Assembly: GCF_025567525.1 (NCBI RefSeq) | Contig: NZ_JAOQJY010000002.1 | Span: 1 to 64,000, forward strand | Reading direction: 5' to 3' | Length of the DNA: 64,000 nucleotides | Origin: Gallintestinimicrobium propionicum | GTDB lineage: Bacteria; Bacillota; Clostridia; Lachnospirales; Lachnospiraceae | Shown: positions 32,711-41,514 of the stretch, piece by piece | Numbering within the stretch: position 1 is the stretch's first letter | How the letters are laid out: each line of letters opens with the position of its first letter | Position numbers and translations under genes: made by a program | Notes under the pieces: model-generated | Seen by the model: the letters and a program-made list of their open reading frames with translations, nothing else | Database searches by the model: none | What the model was told of the DNA's origin: nothing

Positions 32711-33598
32711 GTGCAGGCAGGCAACCTGTGCGAGGTACAGCAGTTTTATCAACAAGGATTGTCAGAGCGCGTGAAAAGACCAACTGCCAGAAGGCGGGAG
32801 AGAGATGCGATTCGGGCATTTTGGAACGAAAAAAATTATGTTTTGCTGGCAGCAGAAGCGCAGAATCAGCCGCATTTGACGATGCCATTTCGCTGTATGG
32901 AATATGATCTGGCAGAATATGCCAGACAGCTTCGCTATATCCGGCTGAAAAGTGAGGGAAAATTAAAAACCGGTGTAGAGTATTTAAGCAAGATGGGCAG
33001 AAAAGATCATCTGACGCCGATCGTAACGATCGTGCTGTATCATGGTATGGAACCGTGGGATGCTCCAAAGAAGCTCAGTGAAATGATGGAGTTGGAAGAA
33101 ATTGACCCGATTTTAAAACAGATGGTGCAGGAATATCAGATTTATGTGTTTTCGTTGGAAGAGTTGCAGGAGGAATATTTCCAGACAAATCTGCGTGAAC
33201 TGATTGGATTGATGAAACGGCGCAGCAGCAAGACAAAAATTCAGGAATACTGCAGAAAACATGCAGATCGGATCAGCAGAATGGACGTGGCGACTTACGA
33301 TATGATCTGCGTGATGTTAAATCTGAAAGAACTGCAGGATAAGAAAGAAAAATATCTGGAAAACGGAAAGGAGAGTATAGATATGTGTAAAGCGATGGAA
33401 GAATGGGCAGAGGAACTGAGAGAAGAGGGGAAAAGTGCTGGAATAAAAGAGGGCGAACTGCGTGGAATGCAAAAGGCGAAAGAAAGTACGCTGAAGCTGG
33501 TTGCCAAAATGTCAGAGAATGGGGACACAGAGTATATTGCAAGGTTGATGGAGCCGGAAGTCTATCGGAGGATGATGGATAAATACGGAATGGAGTAA
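32711..33598 (+). CDS. Rpn-family PD-(D/E)XK nuclease, 5' end lost in gap
   Basis: About 295 visible residues. LLAAEAQNQPHLTMPFRC contains the E-x-Q element of the PD-(D/E)XK fold of Rpn proteins (recombination-promoting nuclease, formerly putative transposase), followed by KDHLTPIVTIVLYHG and a coiled, Glu/Lys-rich tail. These proteins cut DNA and stimulate RecA-independent recombination, often rapidly varying at their C-terminus. The upstream Asp of the active site would be in the gap. The last ~30 residues (LKLVAKMS, GDTEYIARLMEPEV) are shared almost exactly with the next gene. Confidence 0.75.
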   Translation: MQAGNLCEVQQFYQQGLSERVKRPTARRRERDAIRAFWNEKNYVLLAAEAQNQPHLTMPFRCMEYDLAEYARQLRYIRLKSEGKLKTGVEYLSKMGRKDHLTPIVTIVLYHGMEPWDAPKKLSEMMELEEIDPILKQMVQEYQIYVFSLEELQEEYFQTNLRELIGLMKRRSSKTKIQEYCRKHADRISRMDVATYDMICVMLNLKELQDKKEKYLENGKESIDMCKAMEEWAEELREEGKSAGIKEGELRGMQKAKESTLKLVAKMSENGDTEYIARLMEPEVYRRMMDKYGME

Positions 33599-33628
33599 TT
33601 GAGAAAGTACATTATAAGGAAATAACGC

Positions 33629-34567
33629 TTGCAAAAGAAAATAAAATTGTCGGAAAAGCTGATGGAGAAGCATGGAAAAATCAGATATCGTTTTATGAAT
33701 GCGTATCTGTTTGCAACTGTGTTTCAGAAAAATCAGGAAGCATTGAAAGATTTGATAGCGGCACTGCTTCGGATTGAGCTGAAAGAGATCGTGTCGCTGG
33801 AAATCCTGAATCCAATCCTGCCGGGGCAGGATATTGACCACAAAAGCTGTATTATGGATATTCTGGTTCTTTTGAACGGAAATATCCGTGTAAATCTGGA
33901 GATGCAGGTTTTGGATGAGGGAAATTGGAATGAGCGTGGAGTGTATTATCTGGCAGAGAATCTGCTGGATCTGAAAAAGGGAGAAGATTATAAAAACCTG
34001 AAAACAACGGTACAGATTGGAATTCTTGATTTCGATTTGTGGAAATTCGGAAAGAATCCGTTTTATCAGGTATACGAGCTGTGGGACACGGAGCATGACC
34101 GCGTTTTTACAAATAAAATGAAGCTTTGTGTACTGTCTTTACGGCAGGCAGAAAAAGCGGAAGAAAGAGAGCGACAGTCGGGCTTGTACGACTGGGCAAA
34201 AACGCTGACTGCAGAAACCTGGGAAGAACTACAGGAATTGTCAGAGAAAAATGAAAAAATAAAGGAGGCAGTGGAGACGATGATTACATTGACAGAGGAC
34301 GAAAGAGTCAGAATTGAGTGTATGAGGCAGGAGAAGGCAGAGAGGGACTGGATCAACGCGATGAATTATGCTACGGAACAGGGAGAAGAGCGTGGTGAAG
34401 CTCGTGGAATGAAAATGGGAATTCAAAAAGGAATGAAACAGGAACGGGAAAATACGCTGAAGCTGGTTGCCAAAATGTCGCAGAATGGGGACACAGAGTA
34501 TATCGCAAGGTTGATGGAGCCGGAAGTATTTGAGCAAATGGCGGCAAAGTACGGGATGAAAGCGTAA
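33629..34567 (+). CDS. Rpn-family PD-(D/E)XK nuclease
   Basis: 312 residues, starting at TTG 33629 after AAGGA (no ATG is near; MEKHGKIRYRFMNAYLF follows). The nuclease core is visible: Asp in CIMDILVLLNG, then RVNLEMQVLDEGNW giving E-x-Q, as in the PD-(D/E)XK transposase/nuclease group. A Lys/Glu-rich tail ends in the same LKLVAKMS...GDTEYIARLMEPEV segment as the gene before it. The two genes are in tandem, 30 bp apart. Confidence 0.8.
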   Translation: MQKKIKLSEKLMEKHGKIRYRFMNAYLFATVFQKNQEALKDLIAALLRIELKEIVSLEILNPILPGQDIDHKSCIMDILVLLNGNIRVNLEMQVLDEGNWNERGVYYLAENLLDLKKGEDYKNLKTTVQIGILDFDLWKFGKNPFYQVYELWDTEHDRVFTNKMKLCVLSLRQAEKAEERERQSGLYDWAKTLTAETWEELQELSEKNEKIKEAVETMITLTEDERVRIECMRQEKAERDWINAMNYATEQGEERGEARGMKMGIQKGMKQERENTLKLVAKMSQNGDTEYIARLMEPEVFEQMAAKYGMKA

Positions 34568-34675
34568 GAATATAAGGTGCAAAAGGAAACCTGAAAAGAA
34601 AAGCTGGCGGAAGAATGATGCAGCTTACGATTCTCTGAAAGAAAGCAATAAAAAATAAGAAGTGGAGTTGAATGA

Positions 34676-34714
34676 GGCAGTGATCCCATGAAAAGTGGGT
34701 ATCACTGCTTTTGT
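34676..34714. terminator. Bidirectional terminator between rpn and XRE genes
   Basis: GGCAGTGAT..CCCA pairs with TGGGTATCACTGC, followed by TTTTGTTG on the plus strand. Serves the convergent Rpn and XRE genes. Confidence 0.65.
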
Positions 34715-34720
34715 TGTAAA

Positions 34721-35047
34721 TTATGGTTTGGTAAGCGCTTTTACTTCTTTTAAGACGATATTCTGTACTTCAGGACTGAGTTGTTCAAAGTAGGAAAGCA
34801 AAAGAATGGATTGATTGTTATGGGCAGAGGTGGGAAGAGACGGAATATCGGAATTTCCAAGCAGATAGTCTGTTGTTACATGAAAGATAGAAGCAATTTC
34901 CAAAAGGGATTTGAAGTCTGGTTCTCTGTAGCTGTTGACATATCCACTGACAGTTGACTTGGAAATGTTCAGGGCAGCAGCCAGATCACGCTGGGAAATA
35001 GACTGATCTTCCATGAGTTGTTTCAGGCGTTCTCCAAATGATGTCAT
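34721..35047 (-). CDS. XRE-family transcriptional regulator
   Basis: 108 residues. N-terminal Cro/CI-type helix-turn-helix (FGERLKQLMEDQSISQRDLA, ISKSTVSGYVNSYREP), TTDYLLGNSD, and a short C-terminal tail without a cleavage or sensor domain. It is divergent from the large accessory operon. Direct repeats flanking the -35 box of that operon's promoter (35136-35168) are plausible binding sites, so it probably represses the island. Confidence 0.85.
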   Translation of the reverse strand: MTSFGERLKQLMEDQSISQRDLAAALNISKSTVSGYVNSYREPDFKSLLEIASIFHVTTDYLLGNSDIPSLPTSAHNNQSILLLSYFEQLSPEVQNIVLKEVKALTKP

Positions 35048-35135
35048 GCATGATCCTCGATATGGTGTTGTAAAGTTAATATATAGTCGGGTTTCAAAAT
35101 GATTGTAACAAAACGGCTATAAATAGAAACAAATG

Positions 35136-35177
35136 GACGCGAAATGAGTTGACAAGACGCGAAAAGAGAACTAAAAT
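35136..35177 (+). promoter_or_regulatory. Island promoter with paired operator-like direct repeats
   Basis: Perfect -35 TTGACA (35149-35154), 17 bp, TAAAAT (35172-35177). GACGCGAAATGAG (35136-35148) and GACGCGAAAAGAG (35156-35168) repeat with a 20-bp period on either side of the -35 box. The leader (35184-35418) holds palindromes ACACAC-GATAC-GTGTGT (35342-35358) and GGTACA/TGTACC (35386-35402), plus a short open stretch ending YYRK at 35327 that looks like a gene remnant. Confidence 0.65.
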
Positions 35178-35418
35178 CAATATAAAGATAAATGATTTAA
35201 AGAAAATGTAATTAAGATAAGTTGGAGCGTTTACACCCGAAAGGAAATCTGTAAACAAAATTTGACGGAAAGGTAGAAGAGTTTTGGGAAAATGCGGATA
35301 TTGTTGATGTAGACTATTACAGGAAATAGGAGTTTGGACATGACACACGATACGTGTGTGATGATATTATTACAATAATGTTGAGGGTACATGACTTGTA
35401 CCAGAACAGGAGGAAAAA

Positions 35419-35802
35419 ATGTTTAGGAAACTTTTCGGCGAGACAGAACAGGATCAGATTCAGTTCTTACACCCAAGAGCGATTGCCACGCTTGTGATTC
35501 TGGCTTTGATGGTTGTTGCATTGATACTCCATGCAGTTGGTTTGAGTGGTGGGGCAGATGCTATTGCTGGTATAGCTGAAATGGGGGTTGCTATTGTATT
35601 ACTGTTCGTTTGGGGATGGCCAGTTGTTAAGGGACTGTTTGGAATAACGGCAATAGGCGCTATTTTTTCGGGAAATGTGGTTATTGGAGTTGTGCTGTTT
35701 GTAGTATATTTGACGCTTGCATATTTTCTTGGCATTATTTTTGCTTTCATAGGAACTATAAGATACATTTATCTGCGGATTAAGTATGGGAAAAATCAAT
35801 GA
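35419..35802 (+). CDS. Small integral membrane protein, first island gene
   Basis: 127 residues with an ACAGGAGG ribosome binding site. About four membrane segments (VILALMVVALILHAVGL, MGVAIVLLFVWGWPVV, GLFGITAIGAIFSG, VVLFVVYLTLAYFLGIIFAF) and a basic C-terminal tail RYIYLRIKYGKNQ facing the cytoplasm by the positive-inside rule. Family not recognised. The stop overlaps the next start (ATGA). As first gene of the kinase/vWA/PP2C/ATPase operon it may form a membrane base with the next protein. Confidence 0.7.
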   Translation: MFRKLFGETEQDQIQFLHPRAIATLVILALMVVALILHAVGLSGGADAIAGIAEMGVAIVLLFVWGWPVVKGLFGITAIGAIFSGNVVIGVVLFVVYLTLAYFLGIIFAFIGTIRYIYLRIKYGKNQ

Positions 35803-36371
35803 GCGCATTTGAAAATCCATGGGGAGATATAGATAAAACAAAAGAGGGTGCACCATATGTAGTCAGTGATGATGGCTGGGGCTGGCTTGGGTTGGCGATT
35901 TTAGCACTTGTTCCAGTTGTTTTTATGGGGTTTGCACTTCAAGGTATGGCAAATTTTATATCTTCCCATCCGATTTGGATAATAGTTGGATATATTTTAT
36001 TGACGTTGGGAATAGGCGCAATTTCGTATAAAAAGAAAACGGGATTGTGGAATGTGCTGGGAATGGTTGCTACATCTATTTCTTTTTTACCCATATTACT
36101 GACAGAAATGCTTGTTGAAATTCCGAGTATAGTGCGGGCTGGCGATTCAGTAGGCGGTATGATTGAACTGCTTATTGAATGGATTTTTATCACATTGATG
36201 GTTGTGGGAATTGCGGTTTTTGTTCATGCAGTTAATATGCTTACTATTTCGCCAGTACGTCATTTGATAATGGGGTTGGTTTATTGTGTTGTTACGGGTT
36301 TAATATTGGCAAAACAATTAAATGTTGAGAGAATTATAGAGCTGAAAACGGTGTATGGAATTATATTTTGA
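35799..36371 (+). CDS. Integral membrane protein
   Basis: 190 residues, ATGA overlap with the preceding gene. A soluble N-terminus (ENPWGDIDKTKEGAP) precedes about five membrane helices (GLAILALVPVVFMGFAL, IWIIVGYILLTLGIGAI, VLGMVATSISFLPILL, WIFITLMVVGIAVFVHAV, LIMGLVYCVVTGLILA). I do not recognise the family. Co-translation with the 35419 gene suggests a paired membrane complex. Confidence 0.7.
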   Translation: MSAFENPWGDIDKTKEGAPYVVSDDGWGWLGLAILALVPVVFMGFALQGMANFISSHPIWIIVGYILLTLGIGAISYKKKTGLWNVLGMVATSISFLPILLTEMLVEIPSIVRAGDSVGGMIELLIEWIFITLMVVGIAVFVHAVNMLTISPVRHLIMGLVYCVVTGLILAKQLNVERIIELKTVYGIIF

Positions 36372-36385
36372 TTGAGAGGACTATT

Positions 36386-37870
36386 ATGGAGTTGATATGT
36401 GCTGAATGCAAGAACAAGTGGATGCCTTCAAACAGGATCAACGAAGTAATATGTCCGTACTGTGGAAATATTATAGGTGAATTATCAAGAGATTTCTCCT
36501 CGTTCGAAGATGGCATTGCTTACATTAGAAATATGTTCGGTGATGATATATTTGAACAAAGGAGATTTTTCTTTATATGCACGGAATATTGTCTTGACTA
36601 TTATGAAAAGGAAATATCAGCTTTTAAGATTCTGTATGATTCTGGATTGAGTAAGAGAATACTTAATTTACGTGGAAGTGATGAGAAAATAATTGTTCGC
36701 TCAAAGAAACAATTTGTGTACCAGCTACGTATGAAAAATGGTATGAACACATCGTGGGCTGAGTATGTGATAGATTTATTTTGTTTTGCAACCGGAATTA
36801 GCACAGAGAATGAGTTCAGTAGCAATATTCTGTCAAAAGTGAGAAAGGCAGAGAACGGCGATCCTGAAGCTCAATACCAGGTGGGTATTTGTTATAAAGA
36901 CGGAAAAGGGGTTGAACGTTCGCTGGATGATGCCATAAAGTGGTTAAGCCTATCTGCTGGCCAAAAATATACTGAAGCAATGGTAGCGTTATATCATATT
37001 TATGCTAAGGAGAATAATAAAAACATAGCGAAGAAGTATTTAGAAGAAGCTGTAAATTATGGAAATGTTAATGCCATAAATACTTTAGCATATTGCTTGT
37101 ATCATGGTGACGATGGATATAAGCAGAACATCGAAAAAGCCGTTGCACTATTAGATAGTGGGGTGTCTCAGAAGAGCATTATTTCAATGAGAAGGCGTGC
37201 TGATATCTATCTTAAGGACGGAGATGTTGAACGAGCTACAGAATTACTTAAAGATGCTGGAAACATGGGTGATATTGACTCTATGGTAAAATATGCTTGG
37301 ATAGGTTTTCGGGATGTAAAAGATTTTGGCAAAGGTGTTGAACTTAAAAACTTATTGGAAAAAGGTGCTGCAAACGGAAACATAGAGGCAGTTTATTATT
37401 TGGCATGTATTTACGAGGGTGGTTACACAATCCCGAGAAATATTGATTTATCAGTAAGACTATACAAGAAAGCAGCAGAGAATGGTGATGTTAAATCAAA
37501 AAAAAGATTGGGTGAATTGTTTCTTCATGGGTGCGATGACTTTGAAATCGACATAGAGCAAGCAAGAGTTTGGTATATGAGTGCTGCGGCTAGTGGAGAT
37601 GAAGAATCGTTAAGTATTATTTCTCTGAAAAATCCAAATTCTCCTTTTAAAGAGCATGTTGATATAGAATTTGATGATGGTGAAATGGGAAAACTTAATA
37701 TTATTGGAATGCGTATGTATGACGGAAATTATTATTTAAAGGTACCGATAGATAATAATGATTATGTTTACATAAAATATATAGAACACGCTGATGGAAG
37801 TATGGAATTCGAATCCATTGATGAAAAAATGCATTCTGTGATAGATAAGCAAGGTGAAGCCATATATTGA
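36386..37870 (+). CDS. Zinc-ribbon and Sel1-repeat protein
   Basis: 494 residues; the ATG after GAGAGGA is preferred to the overlapping upstream TTG. N-terminal zinc ribbon (CAECKNKW..., CPYCGNIIG), a helical region, then Sel1-like repeats from ~160 to ~430 (AQYQVGICYKDGKGVERSLD, AVYYLACIYEGGYTIPRNID, GDVKSKKRLGELFLHGCDD) and a C-terminal beta-rich region. Sel1 solenoids bind proteins and commonly assemble complexes. Has the same zinc-ribbon/Sel1 plan as the 45706 gene, suggesting a scaffold role. Confidence 0.8.
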   Translation: MELICAECKNKWMPSNRINEVICPYCGNIIGELSRDFSSFEDGIAYIRNMFGDDIFEQRRFFFICTEYCLDYYEKEISAFKILYDSGLSKRILNLRGSDEKIIVRSKKQFVYQLRMKNGMNTSWAEYVIDLFCFATGISTENEFSSNILSKVRKAENGDPEAQYQVGICYKDGKGVERSLDDAIKWLSLSAGQKYTEAMVALYHIYAKENNKNIAKKYLEEAVNYGNVNAINTLAYCLYHGDDGYKQNIEKAVALLDSGVSQKSIISMRRRADIYLKDGDVERATELLKDAGNMGDIDSMVKYAWIGFRDVKDFGKGVELKNLLEKGAANGNIEAVYYLACIYEGGYTIPRNIDLSVRLYKKAAENGDVKSKKRLGELFLHGCDDFEIDIEQARVWYMSAAASGDEESLSIISLKNPNSPFKEHVDIEFDDGEMGKLNIIGMRMYDGNYYLKVPIDNNDYVYIKYIEHADGSMEFESIDEKMHSVIDKQGEAIY

Positions 37871-37876
37871 GAAAAA

Positions 37877-38881
37877 ATGATGGATTATTATTATGAACAA
37901 TTGAATTTTACGGAAAGACGTATTTATAAGTCAATATATGTCAGTATTGTAAATAAAGAATCTTATGTTTATATTGCACATATAAAAAAAGAGAACCTTG
38001 AAAAGATTTATATTGGGATTTCCTATGATCATCCGGAGATTTATTATATAGATTTTTCAACAGTAAACTATGAAATAGACAGTTGTAGGATCAGACTTAT
38101 TTTTGAGTATCTTTTTAGCAGAGGTATTCTTGCCACAATAGAGAATAAAACAAATCAAGAAATTGAACGGATTGTTTCTGTGATGAGTTCTAATAGTGGA
38201 AAAGGGATCATCCAGATTGAGAAATCAATCCATGATTATATGGTTAATTCAATATCATATGATTATGAAGCACTCAGAAACAAGAGTATGAATAGGTGTT
38301 CCTTTAACATATATGGCGTTATTAATAACCGGTTAGCAGTATGTGAAGGGATAGCAAAATTTGTAAAATTGACACTAAATAAGCTTGGAATTGAATGCTT
38401 CATATGTGGAGGAAAATGCATTCTTGAAAATGAAAAAATAGAGGATCATGCATGGAATGTTATAAAAATAGAAGAGGATTATTATCACATTGATGTAACA
38501 TGGGACATAAGAAGAGATGATGCGCAGAATAAAAGAATAGTGCCATATGATTATTTTAATCTGGATGATGCAAATATAAGTCGTGATCATTTTGACTTTA
38601 ATATGAGTTTTGAGTGTACAAGTATGCTTTATAATTATCATGCTATCATGGGGCGGTTTATTTCTGGAAAGAAACAGTTGATACAATTGCTTTCGGATGG
38701 ATTAGCACTAGGAAAGGATTTCTCTTTCAGAATTAAGAGGACCATAAATACTCCAGATAACATAGATGATATTGTTGTAGAGACGTTTAACGAATCAGTT
38801 AAATATAATGGGACTAATGGGAAACAGTATTATCTTTCTGCAAATAAAAGTCAACTAACCTATTATGTTACTGTGGGATAG
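37877..38881 (+). CDS. Transglutaminase-like (cysteine protease fold) protein
   Basis: 334 residues. The core has the transglutaminase-like triad: Cys156 in LAVCEGIAKFVKL, His191 in EDHAWNVIK and Asp206 in YYHIDVTWD. An N-terminal ~100-residue region and a C-terminal beta-rich region flank it. Members of this superfamily act as proteases, amidases or crosslinkers; in bacterial conflict loci they often process partner proteins. No signal peptide. The stop overlaps the next GTG start by one base. Confidence 0.8.
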   Translation: MMDYYYEQLNFTERRIYKSIYVSIVNKESYVYIAHIKKENLEKIYIGISYDHPEIYYIDFSTVNYEIDSCRIRLIFEYLFSRGILATIENKTNQEIERIVSVMSSNSGKGIIQIEKSIHDYMVNSISYDYEALRNKSMNRCSFNIYGVINNRLAVCEGIAKFVKLTLNKLGIECFICGGKCILENEKIEDHAWNVIKIEEDYYHIDVTWDIRRDDAQNKRIVPYDYFNLDDANISRDHFDFNMSFECTSMLYNYHAIMGRFISGKKQLIQLLSDGLALGKDFSFRIKRTINTPDNIDDIVVETFNESVKYNGTNGKQYYLSANKSQLTYYVTVG

Positions 38882-40182
38882 TGTTTTCTGAATTAGAAAG
38901 ATTGGAGGGATACTATCAAATAATGGGATTTTTGAATGGTGTTAAAGAAGTTTTTTCAATAGGTTCTACATTGGACAGGATGAATCAAGGTATAGATGGG
39001 GTTGTTAATTATAAGTCGTGTTCTGTTGAAAATTTTTTTGAAAGCCAATATGGAACGATTAATACGATAGTATCTGGTGGGTCGGATGACATTCGGTTTA
39101 AGGTCTTAAGAGCTCATATTGCCATTGCCATAAATGATGGATTTCCGGTGATTGTACTTCATCAAGGAAATCCATATATTGGCAGTCGCCTAAGAAATGA
39201 ATTTGGAGGGGTAGTAGAGACAAATATAGTGGATATTGGCAGTGCTTGTTATGATCCGTTTTACGATCTTGACGGTGGCGCTATTAGTGAATTGGTGATG
39301 GGGGCTGCACCCAAGAGCTTTGATATTAAGCATAATGCCAAGTATTACATTGAAGGCGTTGTTGAACTGTTGAAGAAGAGTAAAAAGAAACCATATTTTA
39401 ATCTCTTAGCAACATGTCCACATACAACGTTGTTTGATAAGATTGATGATCTTGTTGGGAAAAATCAGATAAGCGATTCAGATGGACAAGAAATAAAATC
39501 CAAACTAATGATCGGTCAATCTGAGAGTGTAAAAATCGAAAGTTATTTCTATACGTTACAGACTCAGATACAACCTTTCTTGTATCGGACAAAATCAAGG
39601 GAAAAGCCTGTTAATGTGAGAAAGAATATAAGCAACAAAGAATTGCTGGTAATAAACATAGGAAATATTGCTAATGAATTGTATGTCAATGTACTAATTG
39701 AAGAATTGAAAAGAGCTATAGCATATGGGAGTAGTGCCGCCGTGGTATTGGATTCCATATCAATTGTAGGAAATGATAAATTAAAAGAACTAATTATGGG
39801 CTTATCTGGACAGGTCAGATTTACAGTTATCGGAGATGATGTGGTAGCTCTTTCGGGAAGTGATGAACAGCTATTTACAACACTGGTCGGTAGAGCAAAA
39901 AAGATTGTGGTTTTATCGCATAACGCTGGTACATCGGCAGTGAAATGGTCACAGGTATTTGGTGAACATGACAAACAAGAACAATCTTACTCGGTTTCAA
40001 AAGGAGGATCCTATAACTCTCCAATACCGTTTATGGCTTCACCTAACTATAATAAACAGGTTAACTATAATTGGAAAAGGGAATATATAGTAAAGCCAGA
40101 AAAAATAATGAATTTAGGATATGGAGAGGCATTTGTTTATAGTGGCGATATAAATGAACTGGCACATGTTACTTTCAGATAA
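38881..40182 (+). CDS. VirD4/TraG-like protein without a P-loop
   Basis: 433 residues starting at GTG (alternative ATG at 38923). The fold cues of VirD4/TraG coupling ATPases are present late in the protein (VRFTVIGDDVVALSGSDEQL, VKPEKIMNLGYGEAFVYSGD). Where Walker A should be the sequence reads TIVSGGSDDIRFKVLRAH, lacking GxGKS, and the Walker B position is AAVVLDSISI without the catalytic DE. It therefore looks like an inactive relative of the P-loop ATPase encoded at 44384, perhaps its partner or regulator. This assignment is inferred from motif layout, not alignment. Confidence 0.55.
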   Translation: MFSELERLEGYYQIMGFLNGVKEVFSIGSTLDRMNQGIDGVVNYKSCSVENFFESQYGTINTIVSGGSDDIRFKVLRAHIAIAINDGFPVIVLHQGNPYIGSRLRNEFGGVVETNIVDIGSACYDPFYDLDGGAISELVMGAAPKSFDIKHNAKYYIEGVVELLKKSKKKPYFNLLATCPHTTLFDKIDDLVGKNQISDSDGQEIKSKLMIGQSESVKIESYFYTLQTQIQPFLYRTKSREKPVNVRKNISNKELLVINIGNIANELYVNVLIEELKRAIAYGSSAAVVLDSISIVGNDKLKELIMGLSGQVRFTVIGDDVVALSGSDEQLFTTLVGRAKKIVVLSHNAGTSAVKWSQVFGEHDKQEQSYSVSKGGSYNSPIPFMASPNYNKQVNYNWKREYIVKPEKIMNLGYGEAFVYSGDINELAHVTFR

Positions 40183-40193
40183 GGAGAACAAAA

Positions 40194-41486
40194 ATGAGCG
40201 AATTGAAAATGGGTGATCGTGTAAGAATACTAAATGGAGGTGAATGTAAGGTTCTTGCCAAGTTAGGGGAAGGTGGGCAAGGCATAGTTTACAAGGTTTC
40301 TTATGAAGGAAAGGAAATGGCTTTAAAATGGTACTTTATTGAGAAAATGAAAAATCCAAAGCAATTCTACAGCAATTTGCAAAGAAATATTGAACAAGGA
40401 GCTCCAACAGATTCTTTTCTTTGGCCACAAGAACTGAGCGAATATAGTCAAGGGGAATCTTTTGGATATCTTATGGAATTGCGTCCACAGCAATATGAGG
40501 ATTTTTCAAGGTTTCTGCTTGCAAGGGTTCGTTTTTCAAGCGTTGCCGCTCTTATCAATGCTGGACTTAATATGGTGGAGGGCTTTAGGGCTCTTCATAA
40601 CAGGGGGTATAGTTACCAGGATCTTAATGATGGTAACTTTTTTATCAATCCACAAAGCGGTGATGTTCTGATATGTGATAATGACAACGTTGCTCCTTAT
40701 GGAGAAAATTTAGGAATAGCTGGTAAAAGCGGTTTTATGGCTCCAGAAATTGTTTTAAAGAAAAAGAATCCGGATGTAAATACTGATAAATTTTCTCTGG
40801 CTGTTATGTTGTATCTTTTGCTCTTTATGAACAGACCGCTTGAAGGAAAAAGAACTATGGTTCCATGTATGACTGAAGAACTGGAACATAAGTTTTATGG
40901 TTCAGAGCCAGTTTTTATGTATGATCCTACAGATGATTCAAATCGTCCTGTAAAGGGGGTACATACAAATGCAATACGTAGGTGGCCAATATATCCTGAA
41001 TATATACGGGAAGCGTTCGTAAAAGCATTTTCAAAAAACTCTATGAATGGGACTGCTCCTAGAATTATTGAAAAAGAATGGCAGGAACTTCTTACTAGAA
41101 TGAGAGATGACTTGGCAATTTGTGAGCATTGTGGTAACGAAACGTTTGTTCATTATGATCGAGAAATGATATGTATTAACTGCGGCAAGCCTGTAAAAGT
41201 GTCTTATTCATTAAAGACATCACGCTATAATGTACCGTTGCTGAAAGGTAAGTATTTGTATAAATGTCACACAGATGCTTCGAGTGAAGATTTTAAGACA
41301 ATCACGGTTGAAATCAAGACTAAGAAGACAGATCCTTCTGTTATTGGTCTGAAGAATGTTTCCGGATTAAACTGGATTGTAAATAATGCTGATGGAACCA
41401 TTCTCAATGTTAAAAATGGGGATATGCTTACTGTTCAGAAAGGTATGGAGATAATGATGGGTTCAACCAAAACAGTTGTTCAATAA
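40194..41486 (+). CDS. TerY-P-type protein kinase with zinc ribbon and FHA-like tail
   Basis: 430 residues; AAGGAG before the ATG. Kinase domain: glycine loop LGEGGQGIVYKV, Lys45 in MALKWYF, catalytic Asp143 in YQDLNDGNFFI, metal Asp162 in ICDNDNV (DND replaces DFG, usual in this kinase group), KSGFMAPEIV. Residues ~310-335 form a zinc ribbon (CEHCGNETF, CINCGKPV). The last ~90 residues look like a degenerate FHA fold (VIGLKNVSGLNWIV, LTVQKGMEIMMG). Together with the vWA and PP2C genes that follow, it forms the TerY-P signalling triad. Confidence 0.85.
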   Translation: MSELKMGDRVRILNGGECKVLAKLGEGGQGIVYKVSYEGKEMALKWYFIEKMKNPKQFYSNLQRNIEQGAPTDSFLWPQELSEYSQGESFGYLMELRPQQYEDFSRFLLARVRFSSVAALINAGLNMVEGFRALHNRGYSYQDLNDGNFFINPQSGDVLICDNDNVAPYGENLGIAGKSGFMAPEIVLKKKNPDVNTDKFSLAVMLYLLLFMNRPLEGKRTMVPCMTEELEHKFYGSEPVFMYDPTDDSNRPVKGVHTNAIRRWPIYPEYIREAFVKAFSKNSMNGTAPRIIEKEWQELLTRMRDDLAICEHCGNETFVHYDREMICINCGKPVKVSYSLKTSRYNVPLLKGKYLYKCHTDASSEDFKTITVEIKTKKTDPSVIGLKNVSGLNWIVNNADGTILNVKNGDMLTVQKGMEIMMGSTKTVVQ

Positions 41487-41514
41487 CAGTAGAAATAACA
41501 TGGAGGATATTAAA

